NCBI GenBank assembly: GCA_003168255.1
Contig: PMSU01000043.1
Span: 1-50,240 of the forward strand
Direction: 5' to 3'
DNA from: Actinomycetota bacterium
GTDB lineage: Bacteria; Actinomycetota; Actinomycetes; Streptosporangiales; Streptosporangiaceae
Length of the DNA stretch: 50,240 nucleotides
This document shows positions 34,439 through 41,508 of this stretch, one piece after another. The notes beneath the pieces were generated by a model, which searched no databases, had not been told where the DNA came from, and was given only the letters and a program-made list of their open reading frames with translations. Both the position numbers and the translations under genes were made by a program. Numbering within the stretch: position 1 is the stretch's first letter; the number at the start of each line of letters is the position of its first letter.

Positions 34439-34630
34439 TCATCCTGCCGTCGGACTGGACGGGACCTCGCGGATCGTGTTCGCCTCGAGGAAGTCGACGA
34501 TCGGCTTGGTCGGCTGAGGGATGTGGTGATCCTCCTGGACGTGCCGGATTACCTCGTCCATCAGTTCTTCTTTGCTGGCTGCGGAGAATCTGGTGTCGCA
34601 CACCGGGCTCCCGCACTGGAACTCATGCAT
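34439..34630 (-). CDS. DUF1059-like small metal-binding protein (63 aa)
   Basis: The ATG at 34630 gives the family start MHEFQCGSPVCDTRFSAAS, with a Cys pair four residues apart (CGSPVC), then a helix and HVQEDHHIP with two or three histidines, a pattern of predicted small metal-binding DUF1059 proteins. A start at 34651 would add seven residues. It sits inside the array of small membrane proteins, 4 bases upstream of one and 17 downstream of another. A metal or redox role linked to CO dehydrogenase is an attractive but untested idea. Confidence 0.72.
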   Translation of the reverse strand: MHEFQCGSPVCDTRFSAASKEELMDEVIRHVQEDHHIPQPTKPIVDFLEANTIREVPSSPTAG

Positions 34631-34647
34631 CTGTGGCTCCTTCAAGC

Positions 34648-34881
34648 TCACACGGTCTCGCAGAAATCCCGGACCGGCTTCAGGTTCGCATTCACCGAGG
34701 TGAGCGCCTCCGGCACCGTTCTTGTCTGATGCGCGATCACGAGGGCACCGACGATGACCGTGCCGAGCGTCCCGCGGACGAAGTTGAGGTGGTAGATGAC
34801 CCGGAAGAGGGCCACCGCCGCTACCAAGATGATCACCGTGGAGATGATCAGGGTTACTATGGCGGCTGCCGGCATGCCCAT
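34648..34881 (-). CDS. Small single-TM protein (77 aa), paralogue of 34996 gene
   Basis: A membrane helix (IVTLIISTVIILVAAVALFRVI) is followed by VRGTLGTVIVGALVIAHQTRTVPEALTSVNANLKPV. This aligns with the gene at 34996-35247 (IRGATDDILVGGVALTGKLDGVPEALAVTDKTIEEV) in the RG, VGG/VGA, VPEAL and lysine-rich spacing, so the two are paralogues. The start at 34881 is preceded by AAAGGAG, which lies directly at the end of the tandem repeats. Its function is unknown. Confidence 0.62.
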   Translation of the reverse strand: MGMPAAAIVTLIISTVIILVAAVALFRVIYHLNFVRGTLGTVIVGALVIAHQTRTVPEALTSVNANLKPVRDFCETV

Positions 34882-34891
34882 GCTCCTTTCT

Positions 34892-35008
34892 GCTTAGCCG
34901 AGAATGTGCTTAGCCGAGAATGTGCTTAGCCGAGAATGTGCCTAGCCCAGAATGCGTGCCTAGCCGAGAATGTGCGCCTAGCCCAGAATGCGTGTCTAGC
35001 CGAGCAGG
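34892..35008. repeat. Tandem 16/18-bp repeats between two small membrane genes
   Basis: Three identical 16-bp units (GCTTAGCCGAGAATGT from 34892, 34908 and 34924) are followed by three 18-bp variants (from 34940, 34958 and 34976) and a partial unit that runs into the stop codon of the gene at 34996. On the coding strand each unit holds a TAG or TAA. They fill most of the 114-base gap and lie immediately upstream of the ribosome site of the 34648-34881 gene. Confidence 0.92.
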
Positions 35009-35247
35009 CGCGCGACGGAGCCCGCGTACCGGACCGCGCCGACCTTCACTTCCTCGATGGTCTTGTCAGTGACAGCCAGCGCCTCGGGCACGCCGTCGAG
35101 CTTCCCGGTGAGGGCCACGCCGCCGACCAGGATGTCGTCGGTGGCGCCGCGGATCCGCTCGATCGCGGCCAGCACGCGGTTGAGCAGCCAGACCACTACG
35201 GGGATCACGACCACCAGGACGGCGTTGCCGATCCACCACCACACCAT
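34996..35247 (-). CDS. Small single-TM protein (83 aa), first of the cox-linked array
   Basis: An aromatic N-terminus (VWWWIGNAVLVVVIPVVVWLL) forms one membrane helix; the rest is a predicted helical, polar tail with IRGATDDILVGG, LDGVPEALAVTDKTIEEV and a short C-terminus. It lies 12 bases after coxG. Its partial similarity to the 34648-34881 gene makes a family of small one-pass proteins likely. The function is unknown, perhaps a subunit that anchors the CO dehydrogenase to the membrane or connects it to the quinone pool. Confidence 0.62.
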   Translation of the reverse strand: MVWWWIGNAVLVVVIPVVVWLLNRVLAAIERIRGATDDILVGGVALTGKLDGVPEALAVTDKTIEEVKVGAVRYAGSVARLLG

Positions 35248-35259
35248 GGCTCGTTCTCC

Positions 35260-35844
35260 TCAGCTTGCGTTGCTCTGGTAGGGGACGAAGAACCGGCGGA
35301 ACACCCGGCGCAGCGCCATCATCGCCGCCCGCAGGCCCAGCGTGAGGCCGCTCGCGGGGCTGGCCGCGGCCGCCCCCTCCAGCGACTCACCGCGTTCGGC
35401 CCGGGCGATCTTGTCTTGCAGGTTGATGGAAAAGTCGCGCATCAGCACGGACGAGACGTCGGAGATCATGCCGCGGCCGTACTGCGCGGCGGCGCCCGAC
35501 AGCTGTAGGTCCTGCGCCACCAGGACCTTGGTGCCGCGCCCGGCGCGGGTAAGCGTAGCGGTGACGGCCATGCTGGCCTGGCCCCGGCCCCTCGCCTCGG
35601 CGCCGGTCGCGTCCACCACGATGCGGTGCCCGGCCTCATCGCGCTCGGTGATCTGCGCGGTGCCGCCGAACGAGAGCTTGACCGGCCCCATCCGGATGGC
35701 GACTTTCCCCTCGTACTTGTCGTCGCCGAGGTCGGCAGTCAGCTCGGTGCCCGGCAGGCACGTCGCCACCTGCGGGATATTGCCGAAGAAATCCCAGACC
35801 TTCTCGACCGGTGCCGCTACCTCGAACTCGTTCTTGATCAGCAT
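35260..35844 (-). CDS. coxG: CoxG, SRPBCC-fold CO dehydrogenase partner
   Basis: A 194-residue SRPBCC protein: family start FEVAAPVEKVWDFFGNIPQVATCLPG, beta-sheet core KYEGKVAIRMGPVKLSFGGTA, and the long final helix around DFSINLQDKIA. The last ~35 residues form a basic, amphipathic tail (LRAAMMALRRVFRRFF) suited to membrane binding. CoxG recruits CO dehydrogenase to the membrane and, in mycobacteria, has been shown to deliver menaquinone to it. The ATG overlaps the xdhC stop by 7 nt. Confidence 0.9.
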   Translation of the reverse strand: MLIKNEFEVAAPVEKVWDFFGNIPQVATCLPGTELTADLGDDKYEGKVAIRMGPVKLSFGGTAQITERDEAGHRIVVDATGAEARGRGQASMAVTATLTRAGRGTKVLVAQDLQLSGAAAQYGRGMISDVSSVLMRDFSINLQDKIARAERGESLEGAAAASPASGLTLGLRAAMMALRRVFRRFFVPYQSNAS

Positions 35845-36842
35845 CGGGACTCTTTCTTCGCGTAAGCAGCGGGATCCTTCTCGAACGTGCTACGGCATCC
35901 GGTGCAGCAGAAGTAGTAGGTCTCGCCGTCGTGCTCCAGCGGGCGGCCATCAGGTCCGGCCGTCACGGTCATCCCGCAGACCGGGTCCACGGCCTCCGCG
36001 GGCACCGCCATCGCCCTGACCGCGCTTCCCCTGCCAGCCGCGCTTCCCGCACCCGCACCCGCACCCGCACCCGCAGCCGGACCGCCGCCGCCGGCGCTGG
36101 CCAGCGCACCCGAGGCACGCAGCTGGACCAACTCGGCCAGGATCGCGACAGCGATCTCCGGGTGCGTGGTCCGGCCGAGGTCCAGGCCTACTGGCACCTT
36201 GACCCGGTCAAGCTGTTCTTGAGGAATGCCCCGTTCGGCTAGATAACCCAGGACCGCGGTGCCGCGCTTCCGCGACCCCACCAGCCCCAGATAAGCGGGG
36301 TGAGCCTGCACCGCCTGCTCGACCGCCTCCTCGTCGCCGTGACCCTGGGTGGCGACCACCACCATCGAGCGCTCGGTGGCGTCGGCCGCGGAGAAGTCCT
36401 GGTCGGCGATCAGCTCGGCCCGCCAGCCGAGCGCACGGGCGAGATCGGCGAGCGTCTGCGCCATCGGCGAGCGTCCGACGATCACCAGGTGCGGCGTCGG
36501 CAGCACCGGCTCGATGTACACCTCCAGCGCGCCCTCGCTCTGACACGAAATGGGCACCACGGCCATGCCGTCGGGCACCGCCGCCCCAAACTGCTCGGGG
36601 CTACCCAGCAGCAGCAACCGCGGCTCCCCGTCGGTGATCACCTGGCGTGCCTCGCGGATGACCGTGGGCTGAGCGCAGGCTCCGCCGATCCAGCCGTAGA
36701 ACTCGCCGGAAGCGGTGATGATCGCGCGGGATCCCTGCTGGCTGGACGACGGTCCCTGGCGCCAGACCACGGTGGCCAGCGCGAACGACTGCCCGTTGCG
36801 GGCAAGCTCGCTGGCCTGCTCCAGCACGGCCCAGCCGTCCAT
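35838..36842 (-). CDS. XdhC/CoxI-type maturation factor fused to a YHS domain
   Basis: The 334-residue protein has the two domains of XdhC: the N-terminal FALATVVWRQGPSSSQQGSRAI and YGWIGGACAQPTVIREARQ part, and the C-terminal Rossmann-like PHLVIVGRSPMAQTLADLARALGW, plus GLVGSRKRG. A spacer of alternating Gly-Ala follows (about residues 255-275). The protein ends in a YHS metal-binding domain, DPVCGMTV and YYFCCTGCRSTF. XdhC proteins help insert molybdenum cofactor into xanthine/CO dehydrogenases. The YHS fusion is not standard in the family. The ATG at 36842 is preferred over 36863 because GGGGAG lies 6 bases upstream. Confidence 0.85.
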   Translation of the reverse strand: MDGWAVLEQASELARNGQSFALATVVWRQGPSSSQQGSRAIITASGEFYGWIGGACAQPTVIREARQVITDGEPRLLLLGSPEQFGAAVPDGMAVVPISCQSEGALEVYIEPVLPTPHLVIVGRSPMAQTLADLARALGWRAELIADQDFSAADATERSMVVVATQGHGDEEAVEQAVQAHPAYLGLVGSRKRGTAVLGYLAERGIPQEQLDRVKVPVGLDLGRTTHPEIAVAILAELVQLRASGALASAGGGGPAAGAGAGAGAGSAAGRGSAVRAMAVPAEAVDPVCGMTVTAGPDGRPLEHDGETYYFCCTGCRSTFEKDPAAYAKKESRC

Positions 36843-36855
36843 CGACCGCTCCCCG

Positions 36856-39246
36856 TTACTCATCGGTCAGCACCGGCGGCGCGCCGGAAACATCCCGGCG
36901 GTACTTCATGGCCTCCCACACCCGGTCCGGCAGCATCGGCATGTCCACGTTGCGGACCCCGGTGTATGAGATCGCGTCCATCACCGCGTTGACGAACGCC
37001 GCGGGCCCGCCGACCGCCGCGCACTCGCCGATTCCCTTCGCGCCGATCGGGTGGTGCGGGCACTCCGTCATGATCTCGCTGTGCAGCTCGAATCCCGGCG
37101 TCTCCCAGGCGGTCGGCAGCAGGTAGTCCATGTAGTTCGAGCCCACGCAGTTGCCCTCGGCGTCGAACGTGATGAACTGCATGTTGGCCATCGCGTACGC
37201 CTCGGTGAGCCCGCCCATGATCTGTCCCTCGACGATCATCGGGTTGATCCGCACCCCGCAGTCATCGACGGCGACCATGTTCGTCACGTCCCAGACCCCG
37301 GTCTCCGGGTCCACCTCGACCGTGACGATGTAGCAGGCGAACGGCCAGGTCAGGTTGGGCGGGTCGTAGAAGGACTGGTTCTGTAGGCCCGGCTCCATGC
37401 CGTCCGGCATGTTGCTGTACGCGGCCATCGCGCATTCCTGGATGGTGACGCCGCGGTCCGGAGCGCTCCGGACGTAGAACCGGCCGAGCTCCCACTCGAC
37501 GTCTTCCTCCGACACCTCCAGCAGGTGCGCGGCCAGCCGGCGTGCCTTGGCCCGGATCTTGCGCGCCGCCATGGCGATTGCCGCGCCGGCTACCGGAGTG
37601 CTCCGGGAGGCATAAGTCCCCATGCCGAACGGCGCTGTGTCGGTGTCTCCCTCTTCGACGGTGATGTCGTCCGCGGGGAGCCCGAGTTCGTGGCTGACAA
37701 TCTGCGCCCACGTCGTCTCGTGGCCCTGGCCCTGGCCCCTCGCGCCGGTCCTGACCATCGCCTTGCCGGTCATGTGCACCCGGATCTCGGCCGAGTCGAA
37801 CATCTTGATGCCGAGGATGTCGTACTCACGGCTGTTACCCGCGCCCAGCGGCTCGGTCATCGTGGAGATGCCGATGCCGAGCAGCCTGCCCCTGGACCTG
37901 GCTTCCTCCTGCTGCTGTAGGAAGTTGTCGTATCCGACCGCCTTGAGCCCGACGTCGAGGCACGCGCCGTACTGACCGGAGTCGGTCAGGAAGCCGAACG
38001 GCGTGCGGTGCGGGAAGTCGTCGTCCCGGACGAAGTTCATCCGCCGGAATTCGGCCTGGTCCATGCCCAGGTCGACCGCCGCGGCCTGCACCATCCGCTC
38101 CTGGAAGAACATCGCCTCGGTGACCCGGAACGAGCACCGGTAGGCCACGCCGCCAGGCGCCTTGTTGGTGTAGGTACCCCGCGAAATCATGTGCGCGTAC
38201 GGGATGTCGTAGCAGGCGAACGCCGAATGCATCAGCCCGATCTTGAACTTGCTCGGCTGTGCGTCGGAGAAGAAGGCGCCGTGGTCGGAGTCGGTGTGCA
38301 TCCGGATGGCGAGGATCTTGCCGTCCCGGCGCAGCGCCATCTCGCCGTCCAGGTAGACGTCGCGGGCGAAGCCGGTGGAGATCAGGTTGCCGGTCTTGTC
38401 CTCGATCCACTTCACCGGCCGCTCGAGCAGAATAGAAGCGAGGATCGAGCACACGTAGCCGGGATAGACCGGCACCTTGTTGCCAAATCCGCCGCCGATG
38501 TCCGGCGAGATGATCCGGATCATCTGCTCGGGCAGCTCAGCCACCAGCGCGACCGCGGCGCGGATGATGTGCGGCGCCTGCGTCGTCATGTACACGGTGA
38601 GCTTCTCGGTGGCCCGGTTGAAGTCCGCGATCGACCCGCAGCACTCGATCGGCGAGGGGTGCGAGCGCGGGTAGTGCAGCTGGAGCCTGGACACCATGTC
38701 CGCCTCGGCGAACGCGCGCGAGGTGCCCTCGGCGTCGCCGACTTCCCAGTGGAAGATGACGTTGTCGTTCTGGTTTTCCTTGTCGTCCCGGATGACCGTC
38801 GCGCCCGGAGCCAGCGCCTGGGCCGGGCTCACGATGACCGGCAGCGCCTCGTAGGTGACGTCGATCGCCTCGCACGCGTCCTTGGCGATATACGGGTCAT
38901 CGGCGATGACGCAGGCCACCTCCTGGCCCTGGAAGCGCACCTTGTCGGTGGCGAGCACCGCCTGGGTGTCATAGGACAGCGTCGGCATCCAGGCGAGGTT
39001 GCGGGTGGCCATCATCTCGCCGGTCATCACCAGGTGCACCCCGGGGATCTCCCACGCCTTGCTCGCGTCGATGGAGACGATCCGCGCGTGCGCCAGCGGG
39101 CTGCGCAGGATCTCCATGTGCAGCATGCCGGGCAGCACGATGTCGTCGACATAGTTGCCCTTGCCCCGGATGAAACGGTTGTCCTCGACCCGCTTGCGGC
39201 TCGCGCCGAGCCCGCCGATCTTGATCTCGTCCAGTGCCTGCGACAC
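36856..39246 (-). CDS. coxL: Form I aerobic CO dehydrogenase large subunit CoxL
   Basis: The 796-residue protein is the molybdopterin-binding subunit of the xanthine oxidase family. It carries the active-site loop VAYRCSFR (Cys371), the AYXCSFR signature of form I CO dehydrogenases whose Cys binds copper; form II enzymes have AYRGAGR. Other conserved parts are EDNRFIRGKGNYVDD at the start, SPDIGGGFGNKV, GQGQGHETTWAQI and the C-terminal GAKGIGECAAVGG with the catalytic Glu (Glu741). It binds the Mo-Cu cofactor and oxidises CO to CO2. It lies 35 bases after coxS, 14 bases before xdhC, in the M-S-L order. Confidence 0.95.
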   Translation of the reverse strand: MSQALDEIKIGGLGASRKRVEDNRFIRGKGNYVDDIVLPGMLHMEILRSPLAHARIVSIDASKAWEIPGVHLVMTGEMMATRNLAWMPTLSYDTQAVLATDKVRFQGQEVACVIADDPYIAKDACEAIDVTYEALPVIVSPAQALAPGATVIRDDKENQNDNVIFHWEVGDAEGTSRAFAEADMVSRLQLHYPRSHPSPIECCGSIADFNRATEKLTVYMTTQAPHIIRAAVALVAELPEQMIRIISPDIGGGFGNKVPVYPGYVCSILASILLERPVKWIEDKTGNLISTGFARDVYLDGEMALRRDGKILAIRMHTDSDHGAFFSDAQPSKFKIGLMHSAFACYDIPYAHMISRGTYTNKAPGGVAYRCSFRVTEAMFFQERMVQAAAVDLGMDQAEFRRMNFVRDDDFPHRTPFGFLTDSGQYGACLDVGLKAVGYDNFLQQQEEARSRGRLLGIGISTMTEPLGAGNSREYDILGIKMFDSAEIRVHMTGKAMVRTGARGQGQGHETTWAQIVSHELGLPADDITVEEGDTDTAPFGMGTYASRSTPVAGAAIAMAARKIRAKARRLAAHLLEVSEEDVEWELGRFYVRSAPDRGVTIQECAMAAYSNMPDGMEPGLQNQSFYDPPNLTWPFACYIVTVEVDPETGVWDVTNMVAVDDCGVRINPMIVEGQIMGGLTEAYAMANMQFITFDAEGNCVGSNYMDYLLPTAWETPGFELHSEIMTECPHHPIGAKGIGECAAVGGPAAFVNAVMDAISYTGVRNVDMPMLPDRVWEAMKYRRDVSGAPPVLTDE

Positions 39247-39281
39247 GTCGTGTCTCCCCTTCTAGGTGAGCTGCTACCGGA

Positions 39282-39794
39282 CTAAGACCGGAGCTTTTCG
39301 GCGGCCCACAGCACCGATTTGACGATGTTCTGGTAGCCGGTGCATCTGCAAAGGTTGCCGGACAGCGCCCAGCGGACGTCTTCCTCGGTGGGGTCGGGAT
39401 TGTGGTCCAGCAGCGCCTTTGCGGCCAGCATCATGCCCGGAGTGCAAAATCCGCACTGTAGCCCGTGCTCTTCCTTGAAGCCCTCTTGCAGCGGGTGCAG
39501 CTCGCTGGCCGTGGCCAGGCCCTCGACGGTGGTGATCTCATGCCCGTCGACCTGCACCGCCAGCATGGTGCAGGACTTCACCGGCTTGCCGTCGACCAGC
39601 ACGGTGCACGCGCCGCAGTTCGTGGTATCGCAGCCGGTGTGCGTGCCGGTCAGCTTGAGTCCCTGACGGATCAGGTGGGCGAGCAGCAGCCGCGGCTCCA
39701 CCTCGGCTACCTTCTTCGCGCCGTTGATCGTAAACCTGATCCGGCGGACAGGAATCTCGTCGGCATCCGGTTCGTCATCGTAAACGATCGTCAT
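39282..39794 (-). CDS. coxS: CO dehydrogenase small subunit CoxS (2Fe-2S)
   Basis: The 170-residue iron-sulphur subunit contains both clusters' motifs: the plant-type CDTTNCGACTVLVDGKPVKSC, and the C-terminal CGFCTPGM with CRCTGYQ. The ATG at 39794 is one base after the coxM stop; an upstream start (39827) would overlap coxM and add a proline/charged leader that is not conserved. The N-terminus is a bit longer than in typical CoxS, adding DDEPDADEIP. It transfers electrons from CoxL to the FAD of CoxM. Confidence 0.93.
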   Translation of the reverse strand: MTIVYDDEPDADEIPVRRIRFTINGAKKVAEVEPRLLLAHLIRQGLKLTGTHTGCDTTNCGACTVLVDGKPVKSCTMLAVQVDGHEITTVEGLATASELHPLQEGFKEEHGLQCGFCTPGMMLAAKALLDHNPDPTEEDVRWALSGNLCRCTGYQNIVKSVLWAAEKLRS

Positions 39795-39795
39795 G

Positions 39796-40671
39796 TCAGG
39801 CCGCCCTTTCCGCGAATCCGTCGGCACGGCTCAGCAGGCGCACCACGAACGTGTGCACTATGTGCCGCTTGTATTCCGCACTGCCGCGATGATCGGTCCT
39901 GGGCCTGGACACATCGGCGGCGAGCTGGGCAGCCAGCTCTATCTTCTGCTCGGTCAGCGGTTCCCCTACCAGCGCCTCGGCGGCAGCGGTGGCGCCGATG
40001 GTGGATCCGCCCACCCCGGTCAGCGCGATCCCGGCCCTGGTCACGGTGTCGCCTGAGGTCTCTATAGCCACCGCTACCCCGACGGTCGCGAAGTCACCGA
40101 CCCGGCGCTCGAGCTTGAGGTATCCGCCCGCCCGGGCCCCCCTTGCCGCCGGGATGATGGCCTCCACCGCGATCTCGTCCGGTTCAAGCACGTTCTGGAA
40201 CGGGCCGGTGACGAAGTCCGCGACTTTGATGGTGCGCCGGCCGCCCGGTCCGTGCGCCACGATCGAGCCGCCGAGCGCCAGCGCCACCGAAGCCCAGTCA
40301 CCCTGCGGATCGGCATGGCACAGCGAGCCGACGAGCGTGCCCCGGTTACGCACGATCGGATCGGCGATGAGCGGCGCGGCCGCGGCCATGGTGGGCTGCT
40401 TGCTCTTCAGCAGCTCCGAACGTTCCAGATCGACGTGCCGGCAGAGCGCGCCGACATGCAGGGTGCCGTCCGGGTCCTCGCGGTGATAGTCGAGGCCGGG
40501 CAGGTTGTTGATGTCGACGATCAGCTCCGGCGATGCGAAGCGCAGCTTCATCAGCGGGACGAGGCTCTGGCCGCCGGCCAGCACCTTCGCGTCGTCCCCG
40601 CCCTCGCGCAGCAACGTGATCGCTTCATCGAGCGAACGGGGTGCCTCGTAGCGGAACCGAGACGGATACAT
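39796..40671 (-). CDS. coxM: CO dehydrogenase medium subunit CoxM (FAD)
   Basis: The 291-residue FAD subunit has the PCMH-type fold. Signature FAD-binding parts are AGGQSLVPLMKLR and NRGTLVGSLCHADPQGDW; the C-terminal VTRAGIALTGVGGS is also conserved. The ATG at 40671 follows GGAGGATCGC; upstream open codons lack the family motif. It is the first recognisable subunit of the operon, 19 bases after an unknown gene (40691-41173). The product carries electrons out of the enzyme to CoxG or quinone. Confidence 0.93.
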   Translation of the reverse strand: MYPSRFRYEAPRSLDEAITLLREGGDDAKVLAGGQSLVPLMKLRFASPELIVDINNLPGLDYHREDPDGTLHVGALCRHVDLERSELLKSKQPTMAAAAPLIADPIVRNRGTLVGSLCHADPQGDWASVALALGGSIVAHGPGGRRTIKVADFVTGPFQNVLEPDEIAVEAIIPAARGARAGGYLKLERRVGDFATVGVAVAIETSGDTVTRAGIALTGVGGSTIGATAAAEALVGEPLTEQKIELAAQLAADVSRPRTDHRGSAEYKRHIVHTFVVRLLSRADGFAERAA

Positions 40672-40690
40672 GCGATCCTCCAGTGTCCGT

Positions 40691-41173
40691 TTAGTGGCGG
40701 TGGTGGTAGGGATCGTCGCCCAGGCTGGACTCCGCATGCCGTGTTATAGGCGGCCGTTCCGTGGCCGACTCGTAACCGGGCCACGTGGCCGTCTCGTAAC
40801 CGGCCTCGGCCGACTCGTAACCGGTCTCGGCCGTCTCGGGGTCGGTCAACCCCACCGGCTCGGAGTCGGTCTCGGTCACCGACTCGGTCTCGGTCACGGT
40901 CACCGACTCGGTCACGGCCGCTGGCCCGGGGCTGGCCACGGCGACGGGATCGAAGTCTGCCACGGCCACCGGGAGCGAATCCTCTTCGGGGTCCGGCCGC
41001 GGTTCCTGGTGCGGCGGCCACGGCCCTGGTACCGGCTGGCCGGCGATCTTGAGGTAGTCGATCAGCTCAGGCCAGGCCCAGACGGTCGGGCTCTTTCCAG
41101 TCTTTGGCGCGTGCTCAATTAGCTCATACAGCCGGGGATTGCCCTGGCTGTGGCCATCTGACTCGATTCGCAT
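40691..41173 (-). CDS. Unknown protein leading the cox operon (160 aa)
   Basis: The first ~60 residues look like a small folded domain (NPRLYELIEHAPKTGKS, VWAWPELIDYLK); the remainder is repeat-rich and acidic: alternating Thr/Glu/Ser (TESVTVTETESVTETD) and several GYESA/GYETA units. It has no signal peptide or membrane helix. AGGAG precedes the ATG by 8 bases, and it lies 19 bases before coxM on the same strand, with the presumed operon promoter further upstream. I do not recognise the family, and its role with CO dehydrogenase is untested. Confidence 0.65.
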   Translation of the reverse strand: MRIESDGHSQGNPRLYELIEHAPKTGKSPTVWAWPELIDYLKIAGQPVPGPWPPHQEPRPDPEEDSLPVAVADFDPVAVASPGPAAVTESVTVTETESVTETDSEPVGLTDPETAETGYESAEAGYETATWPGYESATERPPITRHAESSLGDDPYHHRH

Positions 41174-41508
41174 GTCGCACGCTCCTGGTGCATGGCAGAC
41201 CCGCAGGAGCGGTCGCCTGTGACGTGTACCACATCATCCGCTCCAGGCAGGTGGCCCGCAACTCGCGAATAAGGTCTTGCTTAAGTCGCCCTCTACCGGC
41301 CATATCTCACATAGCGGATACGCTCATCCGCAGGCCGTGACCGGCACGAGCCGGGCGCAACCCGCACGCCGCCTGCGGGAGATGGATGTGGCAGAGCCCC
41401 CCACGGGTGGTAGGCCACGCCACATTCATCTGGGAGGGCGGGCCTGGCCGCACGTCTGGCCCGGCGTCGCTCCTGACTAGCTCACCCCCCTCCGGGTAGG
41501 AAAGCGAT
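41174..41508. other. Divergent intergenic region before the cox operon
   Basis: This 335-base region must hold the promoters of the cox array (minus) and of the MBL gene (plus). It contains dispersed palindrome copy C (41380-41431). I see no other gene or recognisable operator. Confidence 0.6.
41380..41431. repeat. Dispersed palindrome, copy C
   Basis: Arms AGATGGATGTGGC (41380-41392) and GCCACATTCATCT (41419-41431) pair with one G-T wobble. The centre GCCCCCCACGGGTGGTAGGC can pair as well. It is clearly related to copies A and B. Confidence 0.85.

Noticed and set aside
34892..35008. CRISPR array
   Set aside because: The units are directly adjacent with no spacers and no cas genes are present.
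34936..35508. Plus-strand frame over the 16/18-bp repeats reading as LAQN/LAEN units
   Set aside because: It runs antisense into coxG and the small membrane gene; the repeat periods 16 and 18 do not both keep frame.
38008..39285. A 425-codon plus-strand frame opposite coxL
   Set aside because: It mirrors coxL codons, is His/Arg-rich and has no ribosome site.
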